Shown: positions 25,936 through 34,506 of the stretch, one piece after another
How the letters are laid out: every line of letters begins with the position of its first letter
Position numbering within the stretch: the stretch's first letter is position 1
Notes under the pieces: generated by a model
Told to the model about the DNA's origin: nothing
Database searches by the model: none
The model's input: only the letters and a program-made list of their open reading frames with translations
Program-made: the position numbers and the translations under genes
Assembly (NCBI RefSeq): GCF_004345645.1
Contig: NZ_SLWS01000008.1
Location: forward strand, 434,001 to 498,000
Reading direction: 5' to 3'
Source: Actinocrispum wychmicini
GTDB taxonomy: Bacteria > Actinomycetota > Actinomycetes > Mycobacteriales > Pseudonocardiaceae
DNA: 64,000 bases

Positions 25936-27618
25936 ATGTGGGTGATGGCCACAGCCGGCCACGCCGAGAGCGGCAAGTCCACACTGGTGCACCGCCTCAC
26001 CGGGATGCCGCCGGTCGCCGGCTCGGCGTGGACCGCCCTGCCGTCCGGACGCATGGTCGAACTCGTCGACATGCCGGCCGACTCGACCATCACCGGGTTG
26101 TGCCCGGTGTCCGCGGTGCTGTTCGTGGTCGCCGCCGACGCGGGCTGGCTGCCCCAGTCCGGCGAGCACCTGGCCGCTCTCCAGGCGCTCGCCATCCGGC
26201 ACGGCCTGCTGGTGATCACCCGCAGCGACCTGGCCGACCCGCTGCCCGCGTTACGCCGGGCCCGTGCCGAACTGGCCGGCACCAGCCTCGCCGAGGCCGA
26301 GCCGGTCATCGTCAGTTCCCTTACCGGCCAAGGTATCGACGACTTACGCCAAGCCGTGGACCGGCTCGCCGACCGGATGCCGCCGCCCGACCCGGACGCG
26401 GTCGTCCGGCTCTGGGTGGACGAGGCCACCGGCACGTCCGTCACCGGCACGCTGCCCGCCGGCACATTGCATACCGGCGACGAACTCGTGGTGGCGCCGA
26501 CCGGGCGACGGGTCAAGGTCGAGTCGCTCGAATGGCTCGGCCGGTCCACCTCCGAGGTGCCCGCCGCCGGCCGGGTCGCGGTCAGTTTGGGCGGCGGCGA
26601 CCGCCGCCGGGTCCGTCCCGGCCAGGCGCTGGTGAGTGTCGGCCGGTGGCGGTTCGTGTCCGTGATCGACGTGCGGCTGAGCACGCTCGACCGGTCCGGC
26701 ATGCCCGCGCGGGAACTGGTCCTGCACGTCGGGTCGGCGGCGGTCGCAGCGCGGGTCCGTCATCTCGGGCCGGCGGTCGCCCGGTTGACGCTCGAGTCCG
26801 CTTTGCCGTTGCGGATCGGGGATTCCGGCCTGCTGCGCGACCCCGCGAGGCACCGCGTGATCGCGGGGGTGACCGTGCTGGACATCCTGCCTCCGGTCCT
26901 ACGGACGGACGCGGTCGTCGACCGTGCCGTCGAACTGTCCAAACGCGACATCACCACGGACGGTCTGGCGGAGTTACGGCGGCGCGGCATGGTCCGCAAG
27001 AGTGACCTGGTGGCCATGGGCTGTACCGTCCCGCGCGCGCCTTCAGTGGGGGATTGGCTGTTCGACCCCGACCGGTTCCAGAAGTTACGCGGCGCGCTGC
27101 TGGCCGCCGTGCAGGACTACGCCGGCACCCATCCGGACGACCCGGCCATGCCGAAACCCCTTGCGGCGCAAGCGCTTGGCCTGCCTGACCGGCGACTGGT
27201 CGAGCCGTTGGCGCGGGCCTCGCGCGGCCTCGGTGTCCGGATGCTCGCCGGTCGGTTGGTCATCGGGCCACGGGACGCGCTGGAGACTGTATGCGATGCG
27301 CTCGCGCTTGACCCGTTCGCCGCGCCCGAACGACCCAGGCTGAACGAGTTGGGGCTCACCGCGAGACGGCTCGACTCGGCGGTGGCCCGGGGGATCCTGA
27401 TCTGCCTCGCCGACGGCGTGTACCTCCGGCCGGAGGCCGTCGACCTGGCCGCGGCCGCCCTGCGCGACCTGCCCGAACGGTTCACCGTGGCCGAGGTCCG
27501 CACTGTGTTGCGCACCAGCCGGCGGGTGGCCGTGCCACTGCTTGAACTGCTCGACGTCCAGGGGGTGACCGAGCGGCTCGACACCAGCCAACGGCGGCTG
27601 AAGGGATGGCGGGAATGA
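25936..27618 (+). CDS. selB: SelB-like translation GTPase with shortened switch regions
   Basis: 560 residues. The fold follows SelB: P-loop GHAESGKST, VLFVVAADAGWLPQSGEHLAALQALAIRHGLLVITRSDLADP, domain II (RLWVDEATG.SVTGTL) and C-terminal winged helices ending in FTVAEVRTVLRTSRRVAVPLLELLD. SelB delivers selenocysteyl-tRNA at UGA codons. Odd points: the switch I segment is missing, the switch II DVPGH is DMPADS, and domain II lacks the usual FT..G.GTV stretch. GTPase cycling may therefore be impaired or altered. No selA, selC or selD is visible. The next gene overlaps by 4 bp. Confidence 0.75.
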   Translation: MWVMATAGHAESGKSTLVHRLTGMPPVAGSAWTALPSGRMVELVDMPADSTITGLCPVSAVLFVVAADAGWLPQSGEHLAALQALAIRHGLLVITRSDLADPLPALRRARAELAGTSLAEAEPVIVSSLTGQGIDDLRQAVDRLADRMPPPDPDAVVRLWVDEATGTSVTGTLPAGTLHTGDELVVAPTGRRVKVESLEWLGRSTSEVPAAGRVAVSLGGGDRRRVRPGQALVSVGRWRFVSVIDVRLSTLDRSGMPARELVLHVGSAAVAARVRHLGPAVARLTLESALPLRIGDSGLLRDPARHRVIAGVTVLDILPPVLRTDAVVDRAVELSKRDITTDGLAELRRRGMVRKSDLVAMGCTVPRAPSVGDWLFDPDRFQKLRGALLAAVQDYAGTHPDDPAMPKPLAAQALGLPDRRLVEPLARASRGLGVRMLAGRLVIGPRDALETVCDALALDPFAAPERPRLNELGLTARRLDSAVARGILICLADGVYLRPEAVDLAAAALRDLPERFTVAEVRTVLRTSRRVAVPLLELLDVQGVTERLDTSQRRLKGWRE

Positions 27619-27860
27619 ACGTGATCACCGAGTGGACCGACCTCGCCGCCGCCGAACTGGGTGTGCCGGCCATGGAGTTGGACACGGCGAAGGTCCTCAC
27701 GTTGTCGAGATATGTGGCGCGGGACGTCTGCGGGGCCGCCGCGCCACTCACGTTCTACCTGGTCGGGATCGCGGTCGGCCGCGGTATGTCGCTGGTCGAG
27801 GCGGTTACGCGGGTGTCCGCCCTGGTGGAGCGCTGGCGCGGGGTCGACTGGCGGGACTGA
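27615..27860 (+). CDS. DUF6457 protein (81 aa)
   Basis: ATG 27615 overlaps the stop of the selB-like gene (ATGA); an ATG 9 bp earlier is in frame. The helical sequence WTDLAAAELGVPAMELDTAKVLTLSRYVARDVCGAAAPLTFYLVGIAVGRG matches, in overall pattern, the DUF6457 family that in actinobacteria often accompanies or is fused to MobA-type molybdenum cofactor enzymes. With SelB this points to a Sec- and Mo-dependent formate dehydrogenase elsewhere in the genome (inference). Confidence 0.7.
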   Translation: MNVITEWTDLAAAELGVPAMELDTAKVLTLSRYVARDVCGAAAPLTFYLVGIAVGRGMSLVEAVTRVSALVERWRGVDWRD

Positions 27861-27906
27861 GGCTCTGGACAGCGGACGGGAACGCATGCACTATGACGTC
27901 CATACG

Positions 27907-27919
27907 GTATGCAGTATCC
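27907..27919. promoter_or_regulatory. Shared island word, copy 2 (upstream of ThDP enzyme-frc operon)
   Basis: GTATGCAGTATCC lies 25 bp before the ATG of the ThDP enzyme in an AT-rich patch (27898-27919). It matches copy 1 at 11 of 13 positions. Confidence 0.5.
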
Positions 27920-27943
27920 AGAAGATCGAGGAGATGACCACAG

Positions 27944-29656
27944 ATGGCACAACCGGCCCAAGTCGTGCCCGACAGCGAGGCCGCTGAGCCCGAGATGATC
28001 TCCGGTGGTCACCTCGTGGCGAAGGCGCTGAGGGCGGAGGGCGTCGACGTCATCTTCACCCTGTGCGGCGGCCACATCATCGACATCTACGACGGCTGCG
28101 TCGACGAGGGCATCGAGGTCGTCGACGTACGGCACGAGCAGGTGGCGGCGCACGCGGCCGACGGCTACGCGCGGATCACCGGCAAGCCCGGCTGCGCGGT
28201 CGTCACCGCCGGCCCAGGCACGACCGACGCGGTCACCGGCGTCGCGAACGCCCTGCGCGCGGAGAGCCCGATGCTGCTGATCGGCGGCCAGGGTGCGTTG
28301 AGCCAGCACAAGATGGGCTCACTGCAGGACCTGCCGCACGTCGACATGATGGCCCCGATCACCAAGTTCGCCGCGACCGTCCCGCACACCGAACGCGTCG
28401 CGGACCTGGTGTCCATGGCGTTCCGCGAGTGCTTCAACGGCGCCCCTGGGCCGTCGTTCCTGGAGATCCCGCGCGACATCCTCGACGGACGCGTCCCGCT
28501 GGCCAAGGCCCGTGTCCCCGAGACGGGCCGCTACCGCGCCTCCACCCGGTCGGTCGGCGACCCCGCGGACATCGAGCGCCTGGCCGACCTGATCGCACAC
28601 TCCGAGAAGCCGTGCGTGCTGCTGGGCAGCCAGGTCTGGACGACGCGCGGCAGTGACGACGCCATCGACTTCGTTCGCACCCTGAACATCCCGGCGTTCA
28701 TGAACGGCTCCGGCCGGGGCACCCTGCCGCCCGGCGACCCGCACCACCTGCAGCTGGCGCGCCGGTACGCGTTCCAGAACGCCGACCTGATCATCATCGT
28801 CGGCACCCCGTTCGACTTCCGGATGGGTTACGGCAAAAGGCTTTCGGCGTCGGCCACGGTCGTGCAGATCGACCTGGACTACCGTACGGTCGGCAAGAAC
28901 CGGGACGTCGACCTCGGCATCGTCGGCGACGCCGGCGCGGTGCTCGCCGCGGTCACCCAGGCTACGTCCGGCCGGACCAGCACGGGCGCGGCGAACCGCA
29001 AGGCATGGCTGGAGGAGCTGCGGGGCGTTGAGGACGCGGCGTACCAGAAACGCCTGCCGCGCCAGCTGTCCGACGCCAGCCCGATCGACCCGTACCGGCT
29101 GGTGCACGAGATCAACGAGTTCCTCACCGAGGACTCCATCTACATCGGCGACGGCGGCGACATCGTCACGTTCTCCGGCCAGGTCGTGCAGCCCAAGTCG
29201 CCCGGCCACTGGATGGACCCCGGTCCACTGGGGACACTGGGGGTCGGCGTCCCCTTTGTGATGGCCGCCAAGTACGCCCGGCCGGACAAGGAGGTCGTCG
29301 CGCTGTTCGGCGACGGCGCGTTCTCGTTGACAGGCTGGGACTTCGAGACACTCGTCCGGTTCAACCTGCCGTTCGTGGGCGTCGTCGGGAACAACTCGTC
29401 GATGAACCAGATCCGGTACGGCCAGATCGCCAAGTACGGCGAGGGCCGCGGCCGGGTCGGCAACACGCTCGGCGACGTCCGTTACAGCGAGTTCGCCAAG
29501 ATGCTCGGCGGTTACGGCGAGGAAGTGCGCGATCCCCAGGACATCGGTCCCGCGCTGCGCCGGGCCCGGGAGTCCGGCAAACCGTCCCTGATCAACGTCT
29601 GGGTCGACCCGGAGGTCTACGCCCCGGGCACGATGAACCAGACAATGTACAAATAG
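27944..29656 (+). CDS. Thiamine diphosphate enzyme, IlvG/oxalyl-CoA decarboxylase superfamily
   Basis: 570 residues with the three ThDP-enzyme domains. Seen: cofactor-activating Glu in RHEQVAAHAADGYAR, the central domain from about residue 205, and the ThDP/Mg motif GDGAFSLTGWDFETLVRFN...NNSS. The N-terminus (FTLCGGHIIDIYDGC) and MGSLQDLPHVDMMAPITKFAAT resemble mycobacterial IlvG-type proteins more than classical Oxc, and the Oxc NNGGIY motif reads NNSSMN. It is directly upstream of frc, where oxalyl-CoA decarboxylase would be expected, so that activity (oxalyl-CoA to formyl-CoA and CO2) is a context inference. Another 2-hydroxyacyl-CoA lyase or acetolactate synthase activity is possible. Confidence 0.8.
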   Translation: MAQPAQVVPDSEAAEPEMISGGHLVAKALRAEGVDVIFTLCGGHIIDIYDGCVDEGIEVVDVRHEQVAAHAADGYARITGKPGCAVVTAGPGTTDAVTGVANALRAESPMLLIGGQGALSQHKMGSLQDLPHVDMMAPITKFAATVPHTERVADLVSMAFRECFNGAPGPSFLEIPRDILDGRVPLAKARVPETGRYRASTRSVGDPADIERLADLIAHSEKPCVLLGSQVWTTRGSDDAIDFVRTLNIPAFMNGSGRGTLPPGDPHHLQLARRYAFQNADLIIIVGTPFDFRMGYGKRLSASATVVQIDLDYRTVGKNRDVDLGIVGDAGAVLAAVTQATSGRTSTGAANRKAWLEELRGVEDAAYQKRLPRQLSDASPIDPYRLVHEINEFLTEDSIYIGDGGDIVTFSGQVVQPKSPGHWMDPGPLGTLGVGVPFVMAAKYARPDKEVVALFGDGAFSLTGWDFETLVRFNLPFVGVVGNNSSMNQIRYGQIAKYGEGRGRVGNTLGDVRYSEFAKMLGGYGEEVRDPQDIGPALRRARESGKPSLINVWVDPEVYAPGTMNQTMYK

Positions 29657-29681
29657 GACCACGGACACATAGGAGAGCGAG

Positions 29682-30911
29682 ATGGGCAAGGCACTCGACG
29701 GCATCCGCGTGCTGGACTTCACACACGTGCAGTCCGGGCCCTCGGCCACCCAGATCCTGGCCTGGCTCGGTGCGGACGTGGTCAAGGTGGAGGCGCCGAC
29801 CGGGGACATCACCCGTGGGCAGCTGCGCGATCTGCCCAATGTGGACAGTCTGTACTTCACCATGCTCAACTGCAACAAGCGCAGTATCACGCTGAACATG
29901 AAGAGCGAGCGCGGCAAGCAGCTGTTCGTCGACATGATCGGCAAGTTCGACGTGATGGTGGAGAACTTCGGCCCCGGCGCGGTCGACCGGATGGGCTTCC
30001 CCTGGGAGAAGCTGCGGGAACTGAACCCGCGCCTCGTCTACGCGTCCATCAAGGGGTTCGGCGAAGGCCCGTACACGCACTACAAGGCGTACGAGGTCGT
30101 CGCGCAGGCCATGGGCGGCTCGATGAGCACCACCGGTTTCGACGACGGCCCGCCGCTCGCGACCGGCGCCCAGATCGGCGACTCCGGCACCGGAATGCAC
30201 GTCGTGGCCGGCATTCTGGCCGCGTTGTTCCAACGTGAACAGACCGGGCGCGGCCAGCGGGTGACCGTGGCGATGCAGCACGCGGTGCTGAACCTGTGCC
30301 GGGTCAAGCTGCGCGACCAGCAGCGGCTGGCGCACGGTCCGTTGAAGGAGTACCCGAACAAGGAGTTCGGCGACACGGTTCCACGGTCCGGCAACGCCTC
30401 CGGCGGCGGCCAGCCCGGCTGGGCGGTCAAGTGCGCGCCCGGCGGCCCGAACGACTACGTGTACGTGATCGTCCAGCCGATCGGGTGGGGGCCGATCACC
30501 CAGCTGATCGGCCGGCCGGAACTGGCCGAGGACCCCGAGTGGGCCACCCCGGCGGCCCGGCTGGACAAGCTGGACAAGCTGTTCCAGCTGATCGAGGACT
30601 GGTCGAGCAACCACGGCAAGTGGGATGTGCTTGCCGCGCTGAACAGTCACAACATCCCCTGTGGACCGATTCTGTCCACTCAGGAGATAGTGGCCGATGA
30701 GTCGTTGCGCGCCAACGAGATGGTCGTTCAGGTGCCGCATCCGGAGCGCGGCGAGTTCACCACGGTCGGCATGCCGATCAAGCTGTCCGACTCGCCCGCC
30801 GAAGTCGACCGTTCGCCGCTGCTGGGCGAGCACAACAAGGACATCTACGTCCACGAGCTGGGTGTCGCCGAAGCGGAGCTGGCTGAGCTCGCCGCGAACG
30901 GAGTGATCTGA
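29682..30911 (+). CDS. frc: Formyl-CoA:oxalate CoA-transferase
   Basis: 409 residues, a class III (CaiB/BaiF) CoA-transferase. It is very close to E. coli YfdW and Oxalobacter Frc along its whole length: LDFTHVQSGPSATQILAWLGADV, LYFTMLNCNKRSI, catalytic Asp167 in IGDSGTGMH, RVKLRDQQRL and the flexible glycine loop in GGGQPGWAVKC. It swaps CoA from formyl-CoA to oxalate. RBS AGGAGAG is 7 bases before the ATG. It sits between the ThDP enzyme and the ADP-forming synthetase; only 4 bp separate it from the latter. Confidence 0.93.
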   Translation: MGKALDGIRVLDFTHVQSGPSATQILAWLGADVVKVEAPTGDITRGQLRDLPNVDSLYFTMLNCNKRSITLNMKSERGKQLFVDMIGKFDVMVENFGPGAVDRMGFPWEKLRELNPRLVYASIKGFGEGPYTHYKAYEVVAQAMGGSMSTTGFDDGPPLATGAQIGDSGTGMHVVAGILAALFQREQTGRGQRVTVAMQHAVLNLCRVKLRDQQRLAHGPLKEYPNKEFGDTVPRSGNASGGGQPGWAVKCAPGGPNDYVYVIVQPIGWGPITQLIGRPELAEDPEWATPAARLDKLDKLFQLIEDWSSNHGKWDVLAALNSHNIPCGPILSTQEIVADESLRANEMVVQVPHPERGEFTTVGMPIKLSDSPAEVDRSPLLGEHNKDIYVHELGVAEAELAELAANGVI

Positions 30912-30915
30912 TCTC

Positions 30916-33057
30916 ATGACTTACGACGCCGAGACCGTCCGGGAGATCTTGGGCAAGGCGCGGGCTGAGGGCCGGGAGGCGCTGACCGCGCCTGAGGGCA
31001 AGCGCGTGTGCGACGCATACAGTATTCCGACACCCGGCGAGGGGTTGGCGACCACTGCGGACGAGGCTCTCGTGTTGGCCGAGGAGATCGGCCTCCCGGT
31101 CGTGTTGAAGATCGTCTCACCGGACATCCTGCACAAAACCGAGGCCGGCGGTGTCCTCGTCGGAGTGTCTTCTGTAGAAGACATTCGATCCGGATTCGAT
31201 ACGATCGTCGCGAATGCCAAGAAGTACAACAGTGACGCCGTGATCAATGGCGTACAGGTGCAGCAGATGGTCGGCGGCGGCTATGAGGTCATCATCGGCG
31301 CCACCACCGACCCGACATTCGGCAAGGTCGTCGCGTTCGGTCTCGGTGGCGTGCTGGTGGAGGTGCTCAAGGACATCACGTTCCGGTTAGCCCCGCTGGA
31401 CCAGGCGGAAGCGTTGTCCATGGTGGACGGAATCGCCGCGGCCGAGGTGCTCAAGGGCGCGCGCGGTGCCGAACCGGTGGACGCCGACGTCCTCGCGAAC
31501 GTGATCCGCCGGGTGTCCGAGCTGGTGTCGGACTTCCCGGAGATCGCCGAGTTCGACCTGAACCCGGTGTTTGCCAGCGCGTCCGGCGCGGTTGCCGCGG
31601 ACGTGCGGATCATCCTGTCCACCGGTCCTGTGCAGGAGCGCAGGCGCATCGCACCGGACGAGATCCTGCGCGTGATGACGCGGCTGATGAACCCGAAGTC
31701 GGTGGCCGTGATCGGTGCGTCCGCCGAGACCGGCAAGATCGGCAACTCGGTGATGAAGAACCTGATCAACGGCGGCTTCGCGGGCGAGATCCACCCGATC
31801 AACCCGAAGGCCGACGAGATCCTCGGCAAGAAGGCGTATCCGTCGATCACGGCCGTGCCGGGTGACGTCGACGTGGCCGTGTTCGCGATCCCGGCCAAGT
31901 TCGTGCCCGCCGCGCTGGAGGAGTGCGGCGACAAGAACGTGCCGGCGGCGGTGCTGATCCCGTCCGGCTTCGGCGAGACCGGGAACCACGAACTGCAGGA
32001 GCGGATCGTGGAGATCGGGCAGCGGCGCGGCATCCGGATGCTCGGCCCGAACATCTACGGCTACTACTACACCCCGCAGAACCTGTGTGCGACATTCTGT
32101 ACACCGTATGACGTCAAGGGCGGCGTGGCGCTGTCGTCGCAGAGCGGCGGCATCGGCATGGCCATCCTCGGGTTCGCCCGGTCCACCAAGATGGGTGTGT
32201 CCGCGATCGTCGGCCTGGGCAACAAGGCGGACGTGGACGAGGACGACCTGATCACGTACTTCGAGCAGGACGACAACACCAACGTCGTCGCCATGCACCT
32301 GGAAGACCTCAAGGACGGCCGCGCGTTCGTCGAAGCCGCTCAGCGCACGATCAGGAAGAAGCCGATCATCGTCCTCAAGGCCGGCCGCACGGCCATGGGC
32401 GCGCGGGCGGCCAGCTCGCACACCGGCGCCCTGGCCGGCGACGACAAGGTTTACGACGACATCCTCAAGCAGGCCGGCGTCATCCGCGCGCCTGGTCTCA
32501 ACGACATGCTGGAGTACGCCCGTGGCGTGCCCCTGCTGCCCACCCCACAAGGCGAGAACGTCGTGATCATCACCGGCGCCGGCGGCTCGGGCGTGCTGCT
32601 GTCCGACGCCGTGGTCACCGAAGGACTGTCCTTGATGGACATCCCGCCGGACCTGGACGAGGCGTTCCGCAAGTTCATCCCGCCGTTCGGCGCGGCCGGC
32701 AACCCGATCGACATCACCGGCGGCGAACCACCGTCCACGTACGAGGCGACCATCCGACTGGGTCTGGAAGACCCGCGGATCCACGCGTTGATCCTCGGCT
32801 ACTGGCACACCATCGTCACCCCGCCGATGGTGTTCGCCGAGGTGACGGCCCGGGTCGTGGCGGCGGCCCGGGCCAAGGGGATCGACAAGCCGGTGGTCGC
32901 CTCGCTGGCCGGTGACGTCGAGGTGGAACGCGCCTCCGAGTACCTCTACGAGCGACGGATCGTGGCGTACCCGTACACCACTGAGAAGCCCGTCGCCGTG
33001 CTCGGCGCCAAGTACCGCTGGGCTCGCGCGGCGGGCCTGCTGAAACTCCCGAGGTGA
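30916..33057 (+). CDS. ADP-forming acyl-CoA synthetase (ATP-grasp plus CoA-binding fusion)
   Basis: 713 residues. The order is ATP-grasp first (about 1-235: PVVLKIVSPDILHKTEAGGV, EVIIGATTDPTFGKVVAFGLGG, EFDLNPV), then CoA-binding Rossmann domain (PKSVAVIGASAETGKIGNSV) and ligase domains with the phospho-His in SSHTGALAGD. Such enzymes interconvert acyl-CoA plus ADP/Pi and acid plus ATP. After frc it could recover ATP from formyl-CoA or activate oxalate or another acid. The exact acid is not known. It is the last gene of the ThDP-frc-synthetase operon. Confidence 0.88.
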   Translation: MTYDAETVREILGKARAEGREALTAPEGKRVCDAYSIPTPGEGLATTADEALVLAEEIGLPVVLKIVSPDILHKTEAGGVLVGVSSVEDIRSGFDTIVANAKKYNSDAVINGVQVQQMVGGGYEVIIGATTDPTFGKVVAFGLGGVLVEVLKDITFRLAPLDQAEALSMVDGIAAAEVLKGARGAEPVDADVLANVIRRVSELVSDFPEIAEFDLNPVFASASGAVAADVRIILSTGPVQERRRIAPDEILRVMTRLMNPKSVAVIGASAETGKIGNSVMKNLINGGFAGEIHPINPKADEILGKKAYPSITAVPGDVDVAVFAIPAKFVPAALEECGDKNVPAAVLIPSGFGETGNHELQERIVEIGQRRGIRMLGPNIYGYYYTPQNLCATFCTPYDVKGGVALSSQSGGIGMAILGFARSTKMGVSAIVGLGNKADVDEDDLITYFEQDDNTNVVAMHLEDLKDGRAFVEAAQRTIRKKPIIVLKAGRTAMGARAASSHTGALAGDDKVYDDILKQAGVIRAPGLNDMLEYARGVPLLPTPQGENVVIITGAGGSGVLLSDAVVTEGLSLMDIPPDLDEAFRKFIPPFGAAGNPIDITGGEPPSTYEATIRLGLEDPRIHALILGYWHTIVTPPMVFAEVTARVVAAARAKGIDKPVVASLAGDVEVERASEYLYERRIVAYPYTTEKPVAVLGAKYRWARAAGLLKLPR

Positions 33058-33062
33058 TAGCT

Positions 33063-33107
33063 GGGCATTGTGCACAGTCGGCGGCCGTTGACTGGGCGCT
33101 TTGCACA
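33063..33107. promoter_or_regulatory. Direct repeat upstream of the NCS1-hydantoinase operon
   Basis: GGGCATTGTGCACA (33063-33076) and GGGCGCTTTGCACA (33094-33107) match at 11 of 14 positions and start 31 bp apart, three helical turns. They lie about 70-110 bp before the permease start. A site for one of the PucR-type regulators is the obvious guess. Confidence 0.55.
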
Positions 33108-33174
33108 CTGACGAGCCGGTGACCGGCGCATACGGTAGCCCTTATACAGGGGCCAGCTGTAGCGGGAGGTCACC

Positions 33175-34491
33175 ATGGCGTCGTCCGTCGGCGTTGACGA
33201 CTTTGCCACGACAAGAGTTCCCTTAGGCGCGCGGTATTCGTGGTGGTCGGTCGCGGTACAGCGGTTCGGTCAGATCTCCGCGCTCAGCCAGTTCCTGCTC
33301 GGCGCCACGCTCGGCTTCGGCATGAAGTTCTGGGACGCCTTCCTCGCGCTCACCCTGGGCGCGGTCATTCTTGAGGTCGTCGCGATCTTCGTCGGGATCA
33401 TGGGGGTCCGGGAGGGACTGTCCACGTCGATGCTCGCCCGGTGGACCGGGTTCGGGCGGGCCGGGTCGGCGCTGATCGGGCTGGCCATCGGGATCAGCCT
33501 GATCGGGTGGTTCGGCATACAGTCGGCAGTATCCGCGCAAGGGCTGGCGTTGCTGGTGGGCGGGCTGCCGGCGTGGGCGTGGTCACTGGTGTTCGGCCTG
33601 CTGGTCACCGCGATCGTGCTGCGTGGGTTCCACTCCATGACGTGGACCGCATACGTCACTGTGCCCGCGTTCCTGATCCTGGTCGGCTGGTCGATCATCA
33701 CCGAGCTGTCCCGGCACGACCTCGGTGGCCTGGTCGCGTCCGCGCCGGCCGGGCCGCAACTGACCCTGTTGCAGGGCACCACGCTGGTCGCGGGCGGGTT
33801 CATCGTGGGTGCCGTGATCACGCCGGACATGACCCGGTTCAACCGGTCCGCGGCGGACGTCGTCAAGCAGACACTGCTGGGGATCACGCTCGGCGAGTAC
33901 GCCATCGGCCTGGCCGGTGTGCTGCTCGCGCACGCGGTGCGGTCGCCGGACATCACCACCATCGTCACGTCGTCGGTGGGCTGGGTGGGCATCCTGGTGG
34001 TCGTCGCCGGCACGGTCAAGATCAACGACTGGAACCTGTACTCGTCCGGGCTTGGCCTGGTGACGTTCGTCGGCACGGTGTTCGGCAGGCGCGTGAACCG
34101 TGGTGTCGCCACGGCCGTGGTCGGCGTCGTGGGCAGCGTGCTTGCCGCGGCCGGGATCCTGGACCAGTTCATCGAGTTCCTGACCGTGCTCGGGGTGGCG
34201 TTCCCGCCGATCGCCGGGATCATGGTCGCCGAGTACTTCGTGGTCCGGCGCTGGCGGGGCGACCTGGAGACGTCCCGCGCGACGGGGACCGTACCGCCGA
34301 CCGCGCCCACATGGGTGCCCGCCACGCTCGTCATCTGGCTGGCCGCCGCGTTGTTCGGCAAGTTCGTCGAAGTGGGACTCGGCAGCATCAACTCGCTCGT
34401 GCTGGCGTTCGTGCTGTATGTGATCGCCGGACGGCTCGGCCTCGTGCGCGGAGTCGGTGTGAGTCGTACAGCAGAGCCTGTTTCGGTCTGA
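33175..34491 (+). CDS. NCS1-family permease (cytosine/allantoin/hydantoin type)
   Basis: 438 residues with about 12 transmembrane helices. The N-terminus has the NCS1 pattern (RYSWWSVAVQRFGQISALSQFLLGATLGFGM), followed by MTWTAYVTVPAFL, ITPDMTRFNRSAADVV and the family's VAFPPIAGIMVAEYFVVRR. NCS1 carriers import nucleobases, hydantoins or thiamine by Na or H symport. It heads an operon with HyuA-like and DUF917 genes, so a hydantoin-type ring is the likely cargo. GGGAGG lies 6 bases before the ATG. Confidence 0.88.
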   Translation: MASSVGVDDFATTRVPLGARYSWWSVAVQRFGQISALSQFLLGATLGFGMKFWDAFLALTLGAVILEVVAIFVGIMGVREGLSTSMLARWTGFGRAGSALIGLAIGISLIGWFGIQSAVSAQGLALLVGGLPAWAWSLVFGLLVTAIVLRGFHSMTWTAYVTVPAFLILVGWSIITELSRHDLGGLVASAPAGPQLTLLQGTTLVAGGFIVGAVITPDMTRFNRSAADVVKQTLLGITLGEYAIGLAGVLLAHAVRSPDITTIVTSSVGWVGILVVVAGTVKINDWNLYSSGLGLVTFVGTVFGRRVNRGVATAVVGVVGSVLAAAGILDQFIEFLTVLGVAFPPIAGIMVAEYFVVRRWRGDLETSRATGTVPPTAPTWVPATLVIWLAAALFGKFVEVGLGSINSLVLAFVLYVIAGRLGLVRGVGVSRTAEPVSV

Positions 34492-34506
34492 AACAAAGGA
34501 GACAGA

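Noticed and set aside
31167..31182. Palindrome GTCTTCTGTAGAAGAC in the acyl-CoA synthetase gene
   Set aside because: It is a perfect repeat but deep in coding sequence and unlike the other operator candidates.
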